This document shows positions 44,601 through 55,623 of a stretch of DNA of 64,000 nt, one piece after another. Origin of the DNA: Chlamydomonas sphaeroides (lineage: Eukaryota > Chlorophyta > Chlorophyceae > Chlamydomonadales > Chlamydomonadaceae); assembly GCA_001662425.1 (NCBI GenBank), contig BDDC01000313.1, positions 1 through 64,000 on the forward strand, given 5' to 3'. Position 1 is the stretch's first letter. Each line of letters begins with the position of its first letter. The position numbers and the translations under genes were made by a program. The notes below the pieces were generated by a model. It was not told where the DNA came from and ran no database searches. It saw only the letters and a program-made list of their open reading frames with translations.

Positions 44601-45903
44601 AGCCCCGCCTTGAGCTCGTGCGCCGCCGCCATGGCCTTGCGCTCGCCCGTCATGGCGGACAGCGCCGAGGCGCACATGGCGTTGATGAGGGAGCTAAGCG
44701 GGAAGGGGATGGGACGGTGGGAGGGAGGCAGCAGAGGGAGGGGAGGGACGGCGGGAGCGGTGAAGGAGTGGGGGCGACAAGGCAAGCAGTGCCGCCCAAC
44801 TGGCTCCAGGCTTGCAGGCTGGACGGAGCGGTGAGGCCGAGGGCCTACTCGCCGCCTCCTTGCGCCGCCTGCTCGCGCCTCACCGCGACACGGTCTCGTG
44901 CATGACCTTGATGTCGCCCGACTGAGCCTCTTTGGCCATGGCCAGGGCCTCGTTCTCCCACTTGCGCCAGGAGCCGACCTGGGGGCCGCGTGCCGGGGGT
45001 GATCGGGTTGAGGTGAGACTGGAGGCTGCACGGGTGACGGCCGTTGCACGGCGGCGCTGTGGCAGGCCGGCCGTCTTGCGATAAGGCGCCGTGTGGAAGG
45101 GGCGGCCAACATACCTTCTTCAAGGTGAGGTACATGGTGACTCCGCAGTAGACGATGTGGGTCACGGCCACCGCAAAGATGAAGTAGTGCGTCTCGTGCT
45201 GCACGGACACGGGCCACAGCGGCTCCTTGCCGTAGCCGCAGCTGTCGACCAGGTTGTACTTGGCTTTGTACTTATAGTAACTGGAGCCGCTGGTTTTGGG
45301 GATGCAGATCATGGCGAGGTATTCCTGGTCGGGGGAAGGGCAGCGGCGGGACAGGTCAGAGGGGCAGACCAGCACGGCTTCAAGCGTCGAGAGAGCCTCC
45401 GCCGGTGCTCATAGAGAGGGGTCAGCTACGGCGAGCACAGATCGTAGTTCCCCGGGCCTCGGAGCACGCAACGGCAGGTTGGGACCGCAGCCAGCCAGAA
45501 GCGCGAACGGCATGCCGACCGGCATGCCCGCTCGTAACATATGCCCAGAGCCCCTTAACTGTAACTCGCGTAACATCGTCGGCCTCTCAAACCAAAAGTG
45601 GTGGCATATGGTTGCTCGATCCGGTCGAGGAGCTAGGAGGAGCACACCCCGAACTCGACTACCAAAACGTGTTTCCTTGATCATTCTTACCTGTGTAACG
45701 CTGAGCACAAGCGATATAAGGCCCAGGAGAAGCAGCTCATTCTTCAGCGCGCGGAAAGCCGTCAGGAGCCCCTTTCGCTTCTTAAGCCTTTTCTCGATCG
45801 CCTCGAAGATGTGCTCAGCTGTGAGGGAAAATATAACGAAGCCCACAAGGAGCAGAGCGACGCGCCAGCCCTCGATGGCGATGATACTCGGTCCCGCAGC
45901 CAT
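35675..45903 (-). CDS. MLO-family seven-transmembrane protein with giant TM5-TM6 loop
   Basis: Fifteen exons, all in phase, in transcript order: 45903-45691, 45324-45115, 44978-44884, 44693-44476, 44354-44329, 44182-44027, 43853-43515, 43332-43255, 43112-42081, 41922-38212, 37934-37815, 37588-37439, 37145-37057, 36892-36221 and 35927-35675, for 2,453 residues (plant MLO: about 500-600). TM1 lies at ~13-33 (WRVALLLVGFVIFSLTAEHI), TM2 ~55-71, TM3 ~117-139, TM4/5 ~259-296, TM6 ~2036-2066 and TM7 ~2070-2100. MLO hallmarks are the CIP...SCGYGKEPL cysteine region, KNELLLLGLISL, FFWFRNPKAI and LPLYALITPVGS. A basic helix (VIAKALHLQLKAR) after TM7 sits where plant MLOs bind calmodulin. Residues ~307-2027 form an enormous cytoplasmic loop, most of it in one 3.7-kb exon. 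The C-terminus ends in an RG-repeat. MLO proteins act at membranes, with Ca2+ channel activity reported in plants; the role here is unknown. Confidence 0.88.
35948..35977. repeat. (CGGG)n intronic run
   Basis: About six GCGG units followed by GTGGGTG, just beyond the acceptor of the last MLO exon. G-quadruplex-prone on the plus strand. Confidence 0.7.
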
Positions 45904-48551
45904 TGTTGAAGACGGCAACTACAGAAGGGCGCCCACGGGGCAAGATGTAGAGGTTTTGGGAAGCCTACGGCGCCCTGGGCTAGGGCGGGAGCCCGGGTGG
46001 AGCTTGCATGATAGCTAGCTTTGGTAGCTCAGTCTAATTCTGCAGCTACAGTGTATGTTGAGTGCCCATCGCGGCTGTCGGGCTACCAGTAGTTCGTAGA
46101 CCCCGTGCCGAATGGCGACACCCGCCGTGCTTCCCAACCCCTACCCCCGCCCGCCCCTGCCCCCCAACGCAACGCCTCGCAACCTGTCCTTCTCCTCTGC
46201 TCACTGCAGCCCAGCCTGCATCGATACACGTCGATACGCCACGGGGACTGCCACATCAGCGTCTATTCCGCAGTGAAGTCAGTAAACTCGATGTGCGCGT
46301 ACGGCGCGTACGGAAGCGTATTGGCGGCATGGATATGAGGGTTAAGAACACAGAAGTTTTGCCATGGATATCTGTTCCTATCATTCGCAGTGTAGTATCG
46401 CGAGGAGGCGGAGATGTATCCGGGGACGCAAGACAAGGAATTTCGCTGTGGCAGCACGGCATCCAGCACCCCTGTGCCAAAACCACCGGCTCCTTGTGTA
46501 CCGTGTTATCCGTGCGTCGTCGTCTTGTGCGCCGTGATGCCAGCAGGGACGCCGTCATCGTGACGTGGACGTGATGAACGCGCGCACAGGCCTCGGCTCA
46601 CGCCAACGTCCCCGCACTGAGTTCCCCCCCACATGCTTACCGACCGACCGATCGACCTGGAAGATGAGGAAAGCCAAACCATAATGTAGGGAGACGAAGG
46701 CGACGCGACGAAGGTGGTGACCGGCGGAAGGGCGAGGGCGAAGAGAAACAGTAAGGCGATGCGCGCGTGATGACGAAGGCACGTAAGGAGAGAGAATCGG
46801 GGTGGCGCCGGAGAACCCCACACCCCGCAGCCTACCTCCGCCACCATATTCGCAGGGGCCCTTCGATACTTTTGTTGCGAGTACCGCATGACAAGGCTAC
46901 AAGAGTATATTGCGACGGTGTCCACCCTGATTAAGGATGTCCGTTGCACGCTGTGCGCGGGAGTCCTTCGCCAGAGCGCAGAGCGCCCCGGCACTCTGTG
47001 CTGCGCTCTTTAATCCGGCCCAAGCAAGACGATGTCATCGGCCGCTTGCCGACTGTGGCCTGTGCCACGTTAACCAACTGACAAGCTCGAAGAGCGGCCG
47101 CCAAGGTGAGGCCGTTGTGCGGTTCCTGACTGGCCTTTGGGGGCCGCAGCAAGAGCACGTCAGGTTGATGGTGGTGAGGGGACGCCCACAGGCGGCGCGC
47201 AGGCATCACAGGGGCTGCAAACCTGCTTCGCTTTGGCGCCGGGGAAGAGCCGCGTCAAGGGGGCGCGCATTGAGGCCGGCCCCAGCTACCGGTAGCCGCA
47301 TCCGGCGCGAGCACCAGAGCAATGAGCACGGCTGTGCGACACAAAACGGCTGTCCGCGGGTGTCGGGGGGCCCCAGCTTGCGATGGCGAGTCGAGTTACG
47401 CTGCGGGAGACAGCATCGCCGCAGCAGGGCCTCTCGCATGCATGGCGCTGCCTGCCTGGCTAGCTGTCCACAGGGGCTCGACCAGTATTGGCGGCTGCCA
47501 CCTCGCCCGAGTCGCACTGTTCCTCCGGAGCGCCACACGGTGTGGCGGTTGGGGCACGGTGCTGGGGGCAGACGGGCCCCACTGCACCCAGCCCATCGCC
47601 CGGGCCTGCTGGGGAGCCGACGGCGCCCTGCGCTGGCGCGGGGCGGGCCAGGGTTGGCCCATCGTTGATAGCTCTGGTGTTACAGTAGGCCAAGCACAAG
47701 CGGCGGTGGCGTGATGCAGACCCCGTGCCAGACAATGCAACCCGCCCGGGCCCGCTGCTACCCGCCACAACCCCGCTTGCTCCTGCCCGTCTATTTGAGT
47801 CCTCAATGGCCGATCTAACGATCTCCGCAGCGGCAACCGTGCGCCTGCATCACAGACATGCACGGCATCAACACAGCGCCCGTGCAACAGCACCGCAACG
47901 CAGCGGTCACCACACCACTGCAGTTTCGCCACAGCAGTTACGCACGTTAGCACGAGGACACAAGTTGCAGCTGCCGTCGCTAGAACGGCATACTGTACAT
48001 GGGGTCCAGCCGCCAGCAGGCGATCGCTGAGTACCCGGGCCAGCCTGCATAATATCTTGCAGTGCGTCATGAAGTGCTACCATGCGGGCCTCATAGAGCA
48101 CACATAGCAGCCAACGTAAGCAGTCCTCCTGCGTCTCTGGCTTGTGTCGTGCGGAACAGCCCGGGCCGCCCACCGTTAACACGCCAGTGCGCTGCCGGGG
48201 CCGGCCCAGGACACACGTATGCCCCGAGCGTGGCGACCTGCGGTCAATCCGCCCTGCCGCCGCCTCAGCAGTGCTCCACAGTCATCCGCACCCTTACACT
48301 CCGCGAACCGAAGTCCAGCCGCCCCTGCCAGCACCAGAGCCCTACACTGCAGGGCCCCCCGCGCCCGTCATGCTGGGGGGGGACGGCAGCCCAGCCGCCC
48401 ACCCTGCAGGGCCCGGTCGCTGGCCTGACGCGGCCTGGCGCTGCCCCACGGTGCGCCACACAGCCTGACGCGGGGGCCGCACACTGCCTCACGCCACCTC
48501 ACACGGCCGCACACAGGCTCTCGCCGGCGCCGCCCACAGCCCTGCGCCTCC
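45904..48551. other. 2.6-kb intergenic region
   Basis: It contains the MLO promoter and the 3' side of the RING gene. Reading frames here lack family motifs. A minus-strand frame starting at an ATG at 48070 has one hydrophobic stretch (VQYAVLATAAATCVLVLTCV) but no supporting exons. No repeats stand out. Confidence 0.4.
48294..48298 (-). terminator. TGTAA poly(A) signal of the RING gene
   Basis: TTACA on the plus strand, 254 nt beyond the RING gene stop on the minus strand. Confidence 0.4.
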
Positions 48552-48968
48552 TCACGTGGACACGACGTCGGCGACGCGACCATGCTGGTTGCACACGGGG
48601 CAGCGCGCGCCTCGGCCATGGCGCCGCTCCTCCTGGAAGCAGGTCCGGCAGAGGCAGGTGTGCACCACCAGCGGTGGCCCCACGTGGATGAAGCCGACCG
48701 TTGCCTGCCGCGTCCAGCATGCAGCGCACAGGCCGTGCAGTCCCGCGCCGTGCCGCGGGCCGGCGCTGCCGTCCTGGGACGCGCGCCGGCGTTGGGGGAC
48801 GTGGGGGTGGAAGCCGTCGTCGTCGAAGTCGCCGTCTTTGCGGCGCTGCGGCCGTGACGTGGGCTCGTACCGCGCTGGCTCCGCTTGGGCTGTAGCCCGT
48901 TCGTATGTCCATTTCACAGCGACCGCAAGGGCCACAAGCAGAACGGTCCGCGCTATTGTCAGCAGCAT
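48552..48968 (-). CDS. Membrane-anchored MDM2-type RING finger protein
   Basis: A single exon of 138 residues. Residues 3-19 are a hydrophobic signal-anchor (LTIARTVLLVALAVAVK), followed by a polar, basic/acidic linker. Residues 81-126 form a C2H2C4 RING: C81/C84, H95, H103, C107/C110 and C123/C126 (CPVC). The two histidines in the middle instead of the usual Cys-His place it with the MDM2/neuralised-like RINGs rather than classical C3HC4. Such domains act as E3 ubiquitin ligases by recruiting E2 enzymes; membrane-anchored examples ubiquitinate membrane or organelle proteins. It is divergently arranged with the BTB-BACK gene, 303 bp away. The start is the ATG at 48968; an upstream exon is possible but not needed. 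Confidence 0.65.
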   Translation of the reverse strand: MLLTIARTVLLVALAVAVKWTYERATAQAEPARYEPTSRPQRRKDGDFDDDGFHPHVPQRRRASQDGSAGPRHGAGLHGLCAACWTRQATVGFIHVGPPLVVHTCLCRTCFQEERRHGRGARCPVCNQHGRVADVVST

Positions 48969-49271
48969 GTTTAGGGTTTTGCGTGAGGGCCGCCGAGCCT
49001 CAGCGGAATTCCACTCAGCAGAGGTATTTTGTAGAGCGTAGCTGGGTGCGTGTTTGCGCGGTGGTCCGCCCCTCCACCTCTGCATTTGTACCATGCTGCG
49101 ACCGTGCTGTGCTGCCGGCTTTGGCGGGCAGGTCGCGGCTACCGTGCATTATCAGACTGGCCCTCCGCGCTGTACTGTAGAAGAGCTCAAGGAGCATTGG
49201 CCCTGGTTGCTGCGTATCAAAGAACTGAAACTGAACACCGCGCAGCTCGGCAGACGCGCTTTCAGCGAGCC
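48969..49271. promoter_or_regulatory. Divergent promoter, RING and BTB-BACK genes
   Basis: 303 bp separates two divergent start codons, so both promoters must lie here or overlap. No TATA box or known element was identified. Confidence 0.4.
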
Positions 49272-51454
49272 ATGTCTCGCGCAGTGCGTGGCTACTGGCA
49301 GTCGCTATTCCAAAAGGAGGAGCGAGCGGATTGTTCGTTGGTGTTTGTCCTCACCGCTTCTGCTGATGCCGATGTGCCTCGCCGGCCCGCAAACGCGCCC
49401 GCACGGACGCCACGGACGGTGGCGCAGCACCCTCTGCGGTGCAGCTGTGCGATTCCTTCCCTGCCCACACGTGTCTACTCATCCCGGGCTCGCCCTACCT
49501 CGCCGCCCACGCGGAACGTTGGTCGACAGAGGCCAGTCCCTCTGGCGGCAAGCCCGTCTTCCGCGTGCCGCTGGACAGCGCGGAGGAGCTGCCCTTCGCT
49601 ACAGCCGTCGTGCGCTCCATCTACGCTGGCGCTTTTGAACAGGCGCACGCGCACAGCGCCGAGGCGCTGCTAAGAATGCGGCGTATGGCCGCATACCTGC
49701 AGGTAGGACCCGGGCTGGCTTGGGGGCCGGGCAGGAGAGGGGCGTGTTTCAATCAGATATTGGCAAAGGCATCACGGCTAAGGCATCACAGGCTGAGGGC
49801 TTTGGGCTGGCAGCACGTTTTGGTTGCTGGCTTGCAGCAGGCGACGCCCTGTGCTTCGAACCAAAGAAACGTTGTGAACCCTGGCTAGCACCCCACGCCC
49901 CCAACTGCAGTTCTTCGACGCCCTTGCCCGGTTCCGCAGGTGGAGGGCTGCGTTGAGGCGTGCGACGCCCAGCTGCTGGCGCTCGTGCGCTGCGCTGCCC
50001 CCGCCGATTCCAACAGCCCCGGCGGCAGCGCCGCGGGCGGTGCCTCCCCAGCCTCCGCTGCCCCCTGCGCGCTGGTCGCCATCGGCGCAGTGTACGGCTG
50101 CCGCGAGCTGCTGCCGGCACCTGACGACGACCCCGCCGCCGCCGCGCTGCTCGGCGCCCTCCCCGCCGCCTGCCGTGCGACGCTTGTTGCCGCCATCGGC
50201 GACACCGGCAGCGGTGCTGGTGCCGCGGCTGCCCCCAGCCTCGGCCCCGGCCTCGGCTGCCTCCTGGGCTGGGCGTTCGGCAGCGCCCCCGCCATCCTCA
50301 ACAGCCCCGACCTCAAGGCCAAGGTGCGACCAGCAGCCAGAGACCAGCAGCCCTGCTCACCCAACTGCAAGCCCATGAACACCCATGGCTTAGAGGTTGT
50401 AAGTCCTGACCAGCTAGCATGGCCACGTGGCACGGCAGGTGACGCCGAGCAGCTCGCGCCAGCCAGCTCCCGTACTGGCGGTTATCTCAGGTACCCTTCT
50501 CTGACTTCCACGCTGCTTCTACAGTGACACCCAGCTCCCGCCCAACCTGCTGCCCGACAGGCGATGCAGCTGCCGGCAGCCGCGATCCGCGCGATGCTGG
50601 AGGCCGACGGGCTCGCCACGGACGACGAGGCCAGCGTCGTGCTGCTTCTGGCCGAGTGGCTCGCCGCCAACCCCGACACCCTCGCATCGGGCTGCCGACG
50701 GCTGTGCCGCGCGCTGCGCCTGTGCCAGCTGACCGACGACTACCTCCTGCTCATCGCGCCCAAGCTTCCGTGGCTGGAGCTGCCGGTCGAGCACGCCGCC
50801 TTCATCCGGTCCTACCGGGAGGCGGAGGGCAAGGAGCTGCTGCGCAAGGCCATCACCGCAGGCGACCGCTACAAGGTCGACTGCGCGTGGGTGTCGGGCC
50901 CCCGCCGGCCACTGTGGCGGCAGCCGCGCGGCGCTTCTGTCTCCTGGTCACTCGCCACCGCGGCGCTGGCGGAAGCAGTGCAGGACGCGGCCATGTCGGT
51001 GAACACCATATTCTGTGAGACTGACATGCAGGGAGGGCCCCTCGTCGCGTCGGGCCTCCACTGGCGCCCAGCGCTGACCGCGCAGGACGCCGCCAGTCCC
51101 GATGGCGGCATCTGCGTGAAACTCAGCCTGCCGCCCGCGCTGCGCTTCCCGGGGGACCCGCGCAGCCACTTCCTGGGCACGGCCACGCCGTCGCCTGGGA
51201 GAACCCAGAGCGGCGCTGCACGCATCGTGGTGCACCGCTGGGGAGCGGACGGCAGCCGCTCCGATGGCGGCCACTTCACGCTGCGCGAGCTGCCGGTGGG
51301 GCGCGCCTGGGGTCCGGTCGACTGCCTGCCGCTGGCGCCGCTGGCTGGCGGCGAGGAGGGCCGGGGCGGCGGCAACAACCGCGACGCGCTGATGGCGCGG
51401 TGGGCGGCGTACGTGCGGGGCGACCAGGTCAGCGGCGTGTGGGTGTGGCTGTAG
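49272..51454 (+). CDS. BTB-BACK domain protein
   Basis: Four exons: 49272-49373, 49445-49702, 49940-50323 and 50561-51454, giving 545 residues. The BTB domain begins ADCSLVFVLTA, jumps a 71-nt intron to LCDSFPAHTCLLIPGSPYLAAHAERW, and continues with PFATAVVRSIYAG; this corresponds to the DV-x-L-V, F-x-AH-x-x-L and Y-G elements of the fold. A BACK-like helical part follows (AIRAMLEADGLATDDEASVVLLLAEWL). The C-terminal ~200 residues resemble the beta-rich, TRAF/galactose-binding-like tails of algal BTB-BACK proteins. BTB-BACK proteins usually bring substrates to CUL3 ubiquitin ligases. Without the short intron the first two exons would be in different frames, so that splice is the key inference of the model. 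Confidence 0.75.
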
Positions 51455-51964
51455 GGGGCGAGGGCGGCTGGGGCTGTGGGTGCAGGGTAGGGATGCTGGC
51501 GCAAGGAATGGTGCAGGGGGCAGCGAGTTGTGGTGGGTTTGGCGGCGCAGGAGGGCGCAGGATGGCACAGGCTGCGCTCTGGTTGATGCGGTACAAGATG
51601 AGGCAGAGGGAACTCCTTTGCAGCATCAACTGGTACAGCTGCTGGTCAAGGATGGTGGCGTGCGGCGGTGGCGTGAGGGGTCTTCATGTTCAGGTGCGGC
51701 GGGGTGATGGACGCTTATTACGCAAGGGGCGAAAGGATGGGATGGGGTAGGGCACGGTTTCGACCATGGGCTCCGTGTGACGCACACTGCGCATGAGCGA
51801 TTCCTGAAGCTGTATGCAATTGCAACTTGATAACCGACGGTCTCTGTTGCCTGAGGCACGAGTTTGCTGCACTGCGCCTCGCAAGCGTGCTGCAAACAGA
51901 CGCGACAGACTTTGCGCCATAAACGAGACATGCACGACCCTTGGTTGCATCAGCTCTAGCCTTG
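51455..51964. other. Spacer downstream of BTB-BACK gene
   Basis: About 0.5 kb of probable 3' UTR. Nothing recognisable; no TGTAA found. Confidence 0.4.
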
Positions 51965-52159
51965 ATGCTGCAGCAGCTTTCGCTTGCATACTCGCGCGCC
52001 AAAGCAGCGATTCGCCCCTACCAGAGCTGTCTCGTTAACACTATTCTGCTGATACTGCTTCTTGCGGGAACGGCAGCAGTCTTGCATACAGTTCTGCAGC
52101 TGGCCGAGCATAGCGGGTTGAGCATGTTGATGCGCGAGGCCGGTTCGGGCCGGCGCTAG
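51965..52159 (+). CDS. Possible 64-residue membrane micropeptide
   Basis: An uninterrupted ATG-to-stop frame encodes 64 residues. It has a basic, amphipathic N-terminus (LSLAYSRAKAAIRPYQ), a central transmembrane helix (TILLILLLAGTAAVLHTVL) and a short charged end with GSGRR. The composition is far from that of a random GC-rich frame here. No family is recognised and there is no splice evidence, so it could also be the first exon of something larger or a chance ORF. Confidence 0.35.
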   Translation: MLQQLSLAYSRAKAAIRPYQSCLVNTILLILLLAGTAAVLHTVLQLAEHSGLSMLMREAGSGRR

Positions 52160-52549
52160 CTGCCTGCAAGAGCTGCAGCAAAGTTAAAACGCGGGGGAGC
52201 TGGCGGGTGGACTGCTCTGGCCCTGAGCTGGCCCCGGACCCGGACAGCACGGCAGGGGGCCTTCTGCCGGAGCTGGGCGTGCGCCACCGTCCACGCGGCT
52301 GGTACCCGACGCCAATCTAAGCAGCAGGCAAGTAGCAGCTCGAAGTGTCCGGCGTCCGCCTCCCTGCGTTTCAGCCCACGCTGCGCCTCTCACCGCCGCC
52401 GCCGCCGCCGCTCATTCGCAACTCCTGTTGCTATACACCCGCGGCCGCCGCTCCCGCAATCCTGCTCCCCATCCCCCAACCTCACCCGCCCGCAATGCCC
52501 CTACTCCCCCTCCTACTCCCCTCGCCTCGTCCCGCCCCGCCCCGCAGCC

Positions 52550-54724
52550 ATGAGCGCGCCCGCCGCCACCCCCGCCGCCGGCCCCGGCGGCGCGCCCGGC
52601 CCCACCTCGCTCACCGAGTGCCGCTCCGTGGGCGTGGTGGACCGGCCCGAGGCCGTAGCGGGGCTGGCCAACCTGCTCCGCTCCCTCTGCACCTCGTACG
52701 CCTCGCACGCCTCCCACTGCCTCAGCCTGCGGCTGCCGCTGCCGCTGCCCGCGGGCGGCGGCGCGCCGCCGGGCGGGCTGAGCACGGCGCTGCGGCTCAC
52801 GCGGCGGCTGCCGTCCAACATCGTGCAGCGCGGCGGCGATGACGGGGGCCGCGCAGCGCACCCCTTCCTTGAGGAGCCGCCGGAGCGGTGAGGGGTGAGG
52901 GGTGAGGGGCTGGGGCCTGGGTGGGGTCGGAGCTCGTGCGGCAGGCTGGGGCCGTGGGGTGCCGGGGGACTGGGGAGGGCCGGCGGTTGTGTGAGGGTCG
53001 GGCCGGCGGAGGCTGGCGGGGCGGGCCGGAGCGGTGTGGGTCGGAGGCGAAGCAGCATGGAGCTGCGGTTGCGGAGAGGGCATGGCCGGGGAGGCTGGGG
53101 GCCGCTACGGAGCAAGGGTCGAGGTGGGGTGTGTGGCGCGGCGGTTGTGTTGGGGGCTGCATCCGGCACCCGCTGCGTGGGGCTCTGTGCGGACGCACGA
53201 GTATCCCAGAGGCCGTTCCCCGCCCGTTGCCCCTTTTCCCGGCCCCCTCACCGGCGCCCTCGCCCGCCCGCCCCCTCCCGTCCTCCGCCCCGCCGCCAGC
53301 TGGGAGGTGCGGCACGAGGGCCCCCCGCTGCAGGGCCCCGCGCTCCACTCGCTGCCCGCCGCCATGAAGGAGGTGCTGGACACGGCCTGCTACGGCTCGG
53401 GGGCGCTGGAGTTCTGGAAGGTGCGGCTGCAGCCGCCCGCCCTGGCTGCGGGGGCTGCAGGCTGGGGCGAGGGTGCGGGTGCTGTTGTTGGAGCAGTGCT
53501 GGAGCTGGAGCTGGAGGTGCTGGCGCCTCCCCGGGGCCTCTGGCGTGGAGGCCGCTGGCGCCCTGGCAGCTGTGTGTTCAAGTGTTAGGTGAAGACGGAA
53601 CCTGTGTGCGCCCAAATGGCGGCGAAGGAAAGGGTCAGGGGGCATGGTGCCGGGACGGGGTGGAGGTGCGAGAGGCGCTCGTGGGGGGCGGGGCAGCCTG
53701 GAACTAGGGGTCGGGCAGTGATGTGGTTCCTCCAGTGTGCCCCTTCCTACCTTCCCCTCCTCTTCCCCTCAGGCCCTGGGCGGCAAGCCCGAGTACGAGG
53801 TGTACCGCGAGGGCAACGAGTACAACATCGCCTTCCACGGATACGAGATCAAGGTGGGAGGAAGGACGGGGCGAGGCAGAGAGAGAGGTGACGCGTAGGG
53901 TGCTGCAAATCATCTGCCCTCTTGTAGGCATAGAGGGCGGGAAGGGGCCCGGCACGAAGTGCGGCCGGGCAGCTGCGCTTGGGCGAGTGGAAGAGGGCAG
54001 GGAGGGGAGGGCGAAGGCGTGCCCTACACGCGCCGTGCTGGCTGGCACCCTGTTATCCTCCCCTCCCATGGTACATCCCCTCCCCCGGAGCCACCCGCCT
54101 CGTGCCTCGCAGCCCGTTACCCCTCCTATCCCCTGGACCTGCGGGAGTCGCTCGCCTTTGGCGGCGTTCGTGTGATTGCACTCTGTGGTATACTGATCAC
54201 ACGGAAACACATCCTCTTGCCAATGATTTCCTTCCCACCTGCCCTCCCTCCCTGCCCGCACCCCCCCACACAAGGTGGTCCTTGCCACGGTCTACCAGCT
54301 GTATGTGCCGCACGTGCTCAAGGACGCCACCAGCGTGCGGCGCGTGGCGGCCCCCGGCAGCACCGGCATCACCGTGGAGGCCACGCTGCTGGTGGGGGGG
54401 CGGGGAGGGTGGGATCAGGGGAGGGAGGGTGTAGGGAGGCAGGGAAAGGGGAAGGACCTGAAGAGTGCGGAAAGGAGGTGAAAGTTGGGGGCGTGGTCTG
54501 CGCTTCCTCCGCAGCAGCGCAGCGCCATTCCCCCCAACCAACCTGGCGCCGCTTCGCCCCCGGGCCCCTGCTGTGGTCCGCAGGTGCCCGAGGGGCGGCA
54601 CTTCGAGGGCGCCAACGTGCTGGGCGCCTTCGGGGCGGCGCTGGTGCCGCACGTGCGCATGGTGCGGGCCGAGGTGCCGCAGCAGACCGGCACCGCCGCG
54701 GCGGCGCCGGGGCGGCGCAAGTGA
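52550..54724 (+). CDS. MED18: Mediator of RNA polymerase II transcription subunit 18
   Basis: Mediator head-module subunit (yeast Srb5), which pairs with MED20 and helps couple regulators to RNA polymerase II. Five exons: 52550-52887, 53300-53420, 53773-53853, 54275-54391 and 54584-54724, for 225 residues (plant MED18 is about 220). After a short Ala/Pro N-terminus it reads ECRSVGVVDRPEAVAGLANLLRSLC, close to the plant opening EC.V.G.....A...LL..LC. Further matches are WEVRHEGPPLQG (plant SWTVRH.G...G), ALEFWKALGGKPEYEVYREGNEY and a strand-rich C-terminus ending VRMVRAEVPQQ. Intron phases are consistent throughout. Assignment rests on motif order recalled from plant MED18. Confidence 0.78.
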
Positions 54725-55623
54725 GGCTGCTGCGCTTGGGCAGAGGCGGGAGGGGCGCGGCGCGGTGGCCCTGGGGGGACCTGGGAGCAAGGCTGGACCC
54801 GCAGGGCAGGAGCGGATGTGAGCGGCACGTGGAGCCGTGGGTGGGGCTGTGGCGCAGGAGGCAGGAGGCCGGGGCGGGGCGGTGGGTGCGCCAGAGCTGG
54901 TGATGTGGGTGGGGCCGACGTGGGGCCTGGCGTGAGGCCGTGAGGGGAGGTGGGCCCGTTGCGGGCGGCGGAGGCGCGGATGGGCGCCTGCGGCTCTGGC
55001 CCCATGGGCTCAACATGGGGCTCGTGAGGATGTTCCGTTTGGTTGGCTCACGACGACACGAGCTCCTGGAGACCATGAGGCCCACGGCCGTGAGCTGCTG
55101 CCGGCCCCTGCCGCTTGTAACGGGCGGTGCGCAGTGCCTCGAGAGGCCGGAGCAGTGGGAAGGACGCAGCGGCGGGGGCAGCGCATTGCTGGTCCGCTGC
55201 TGCTGGCCAGCACCTCGCAGAGCGCTGTGGCGGGAGCGACCAACTCAGCTCTGCGGACATGTCCACGAGTGCCCGCGCCCCTCTCGTTACCGCTTACCGC
55301 CGCACGCTGGTGCCCACTGGTGCACCCGTGGCCCCGTGACACGCAGCGCAGTGCGGCGGCACGGCCTCGTCACCCCCGAGCAAGGCAGCAAGGCCAGCGC
55401 CGCTCGCGCCACCCGACACCAGCACCGTCCGCCGCTCTGCTCACCGCACAACCGCACACCGTGCCGGGGCACGCAGCACGACACATGCAGCACGCCGCCC
55501 CCCCACACCCCTGCTCTCGCTCGCACACATGAGGCAAGGCCGCCGGCGACCAACCCCCTTCACCTTCCAACCGTTCAGCGCCTCCTCACCCCGCCCCTCG
55601 CAACGCCCCCCCCCACGGGGCCG
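54725..55623. other. Convergent intergenic region
   Basis: 0.9 kb between the 3' ends of MED18 (+) and the ankyrin gene (-). A TGTAA at 55116-55120, about 390 nt after the MED18 stop, may serve MED18. Nothing else recognised. Confidence 0.4.

Noticed and set aside
47935..48070. Minus-strand ATG frame with one hydrophobic stretch
   Set aside because: No splice partner, no family similarity and no clear stop-limited product; too weak to call a gene.
49357..49437. Apparent frameshift in the BTB domain
   Set aside because: A 71-nt GT-AG intron (49374-49444) joins the two frames exactly and restores the BTB motif order, so no frameshift is needed.
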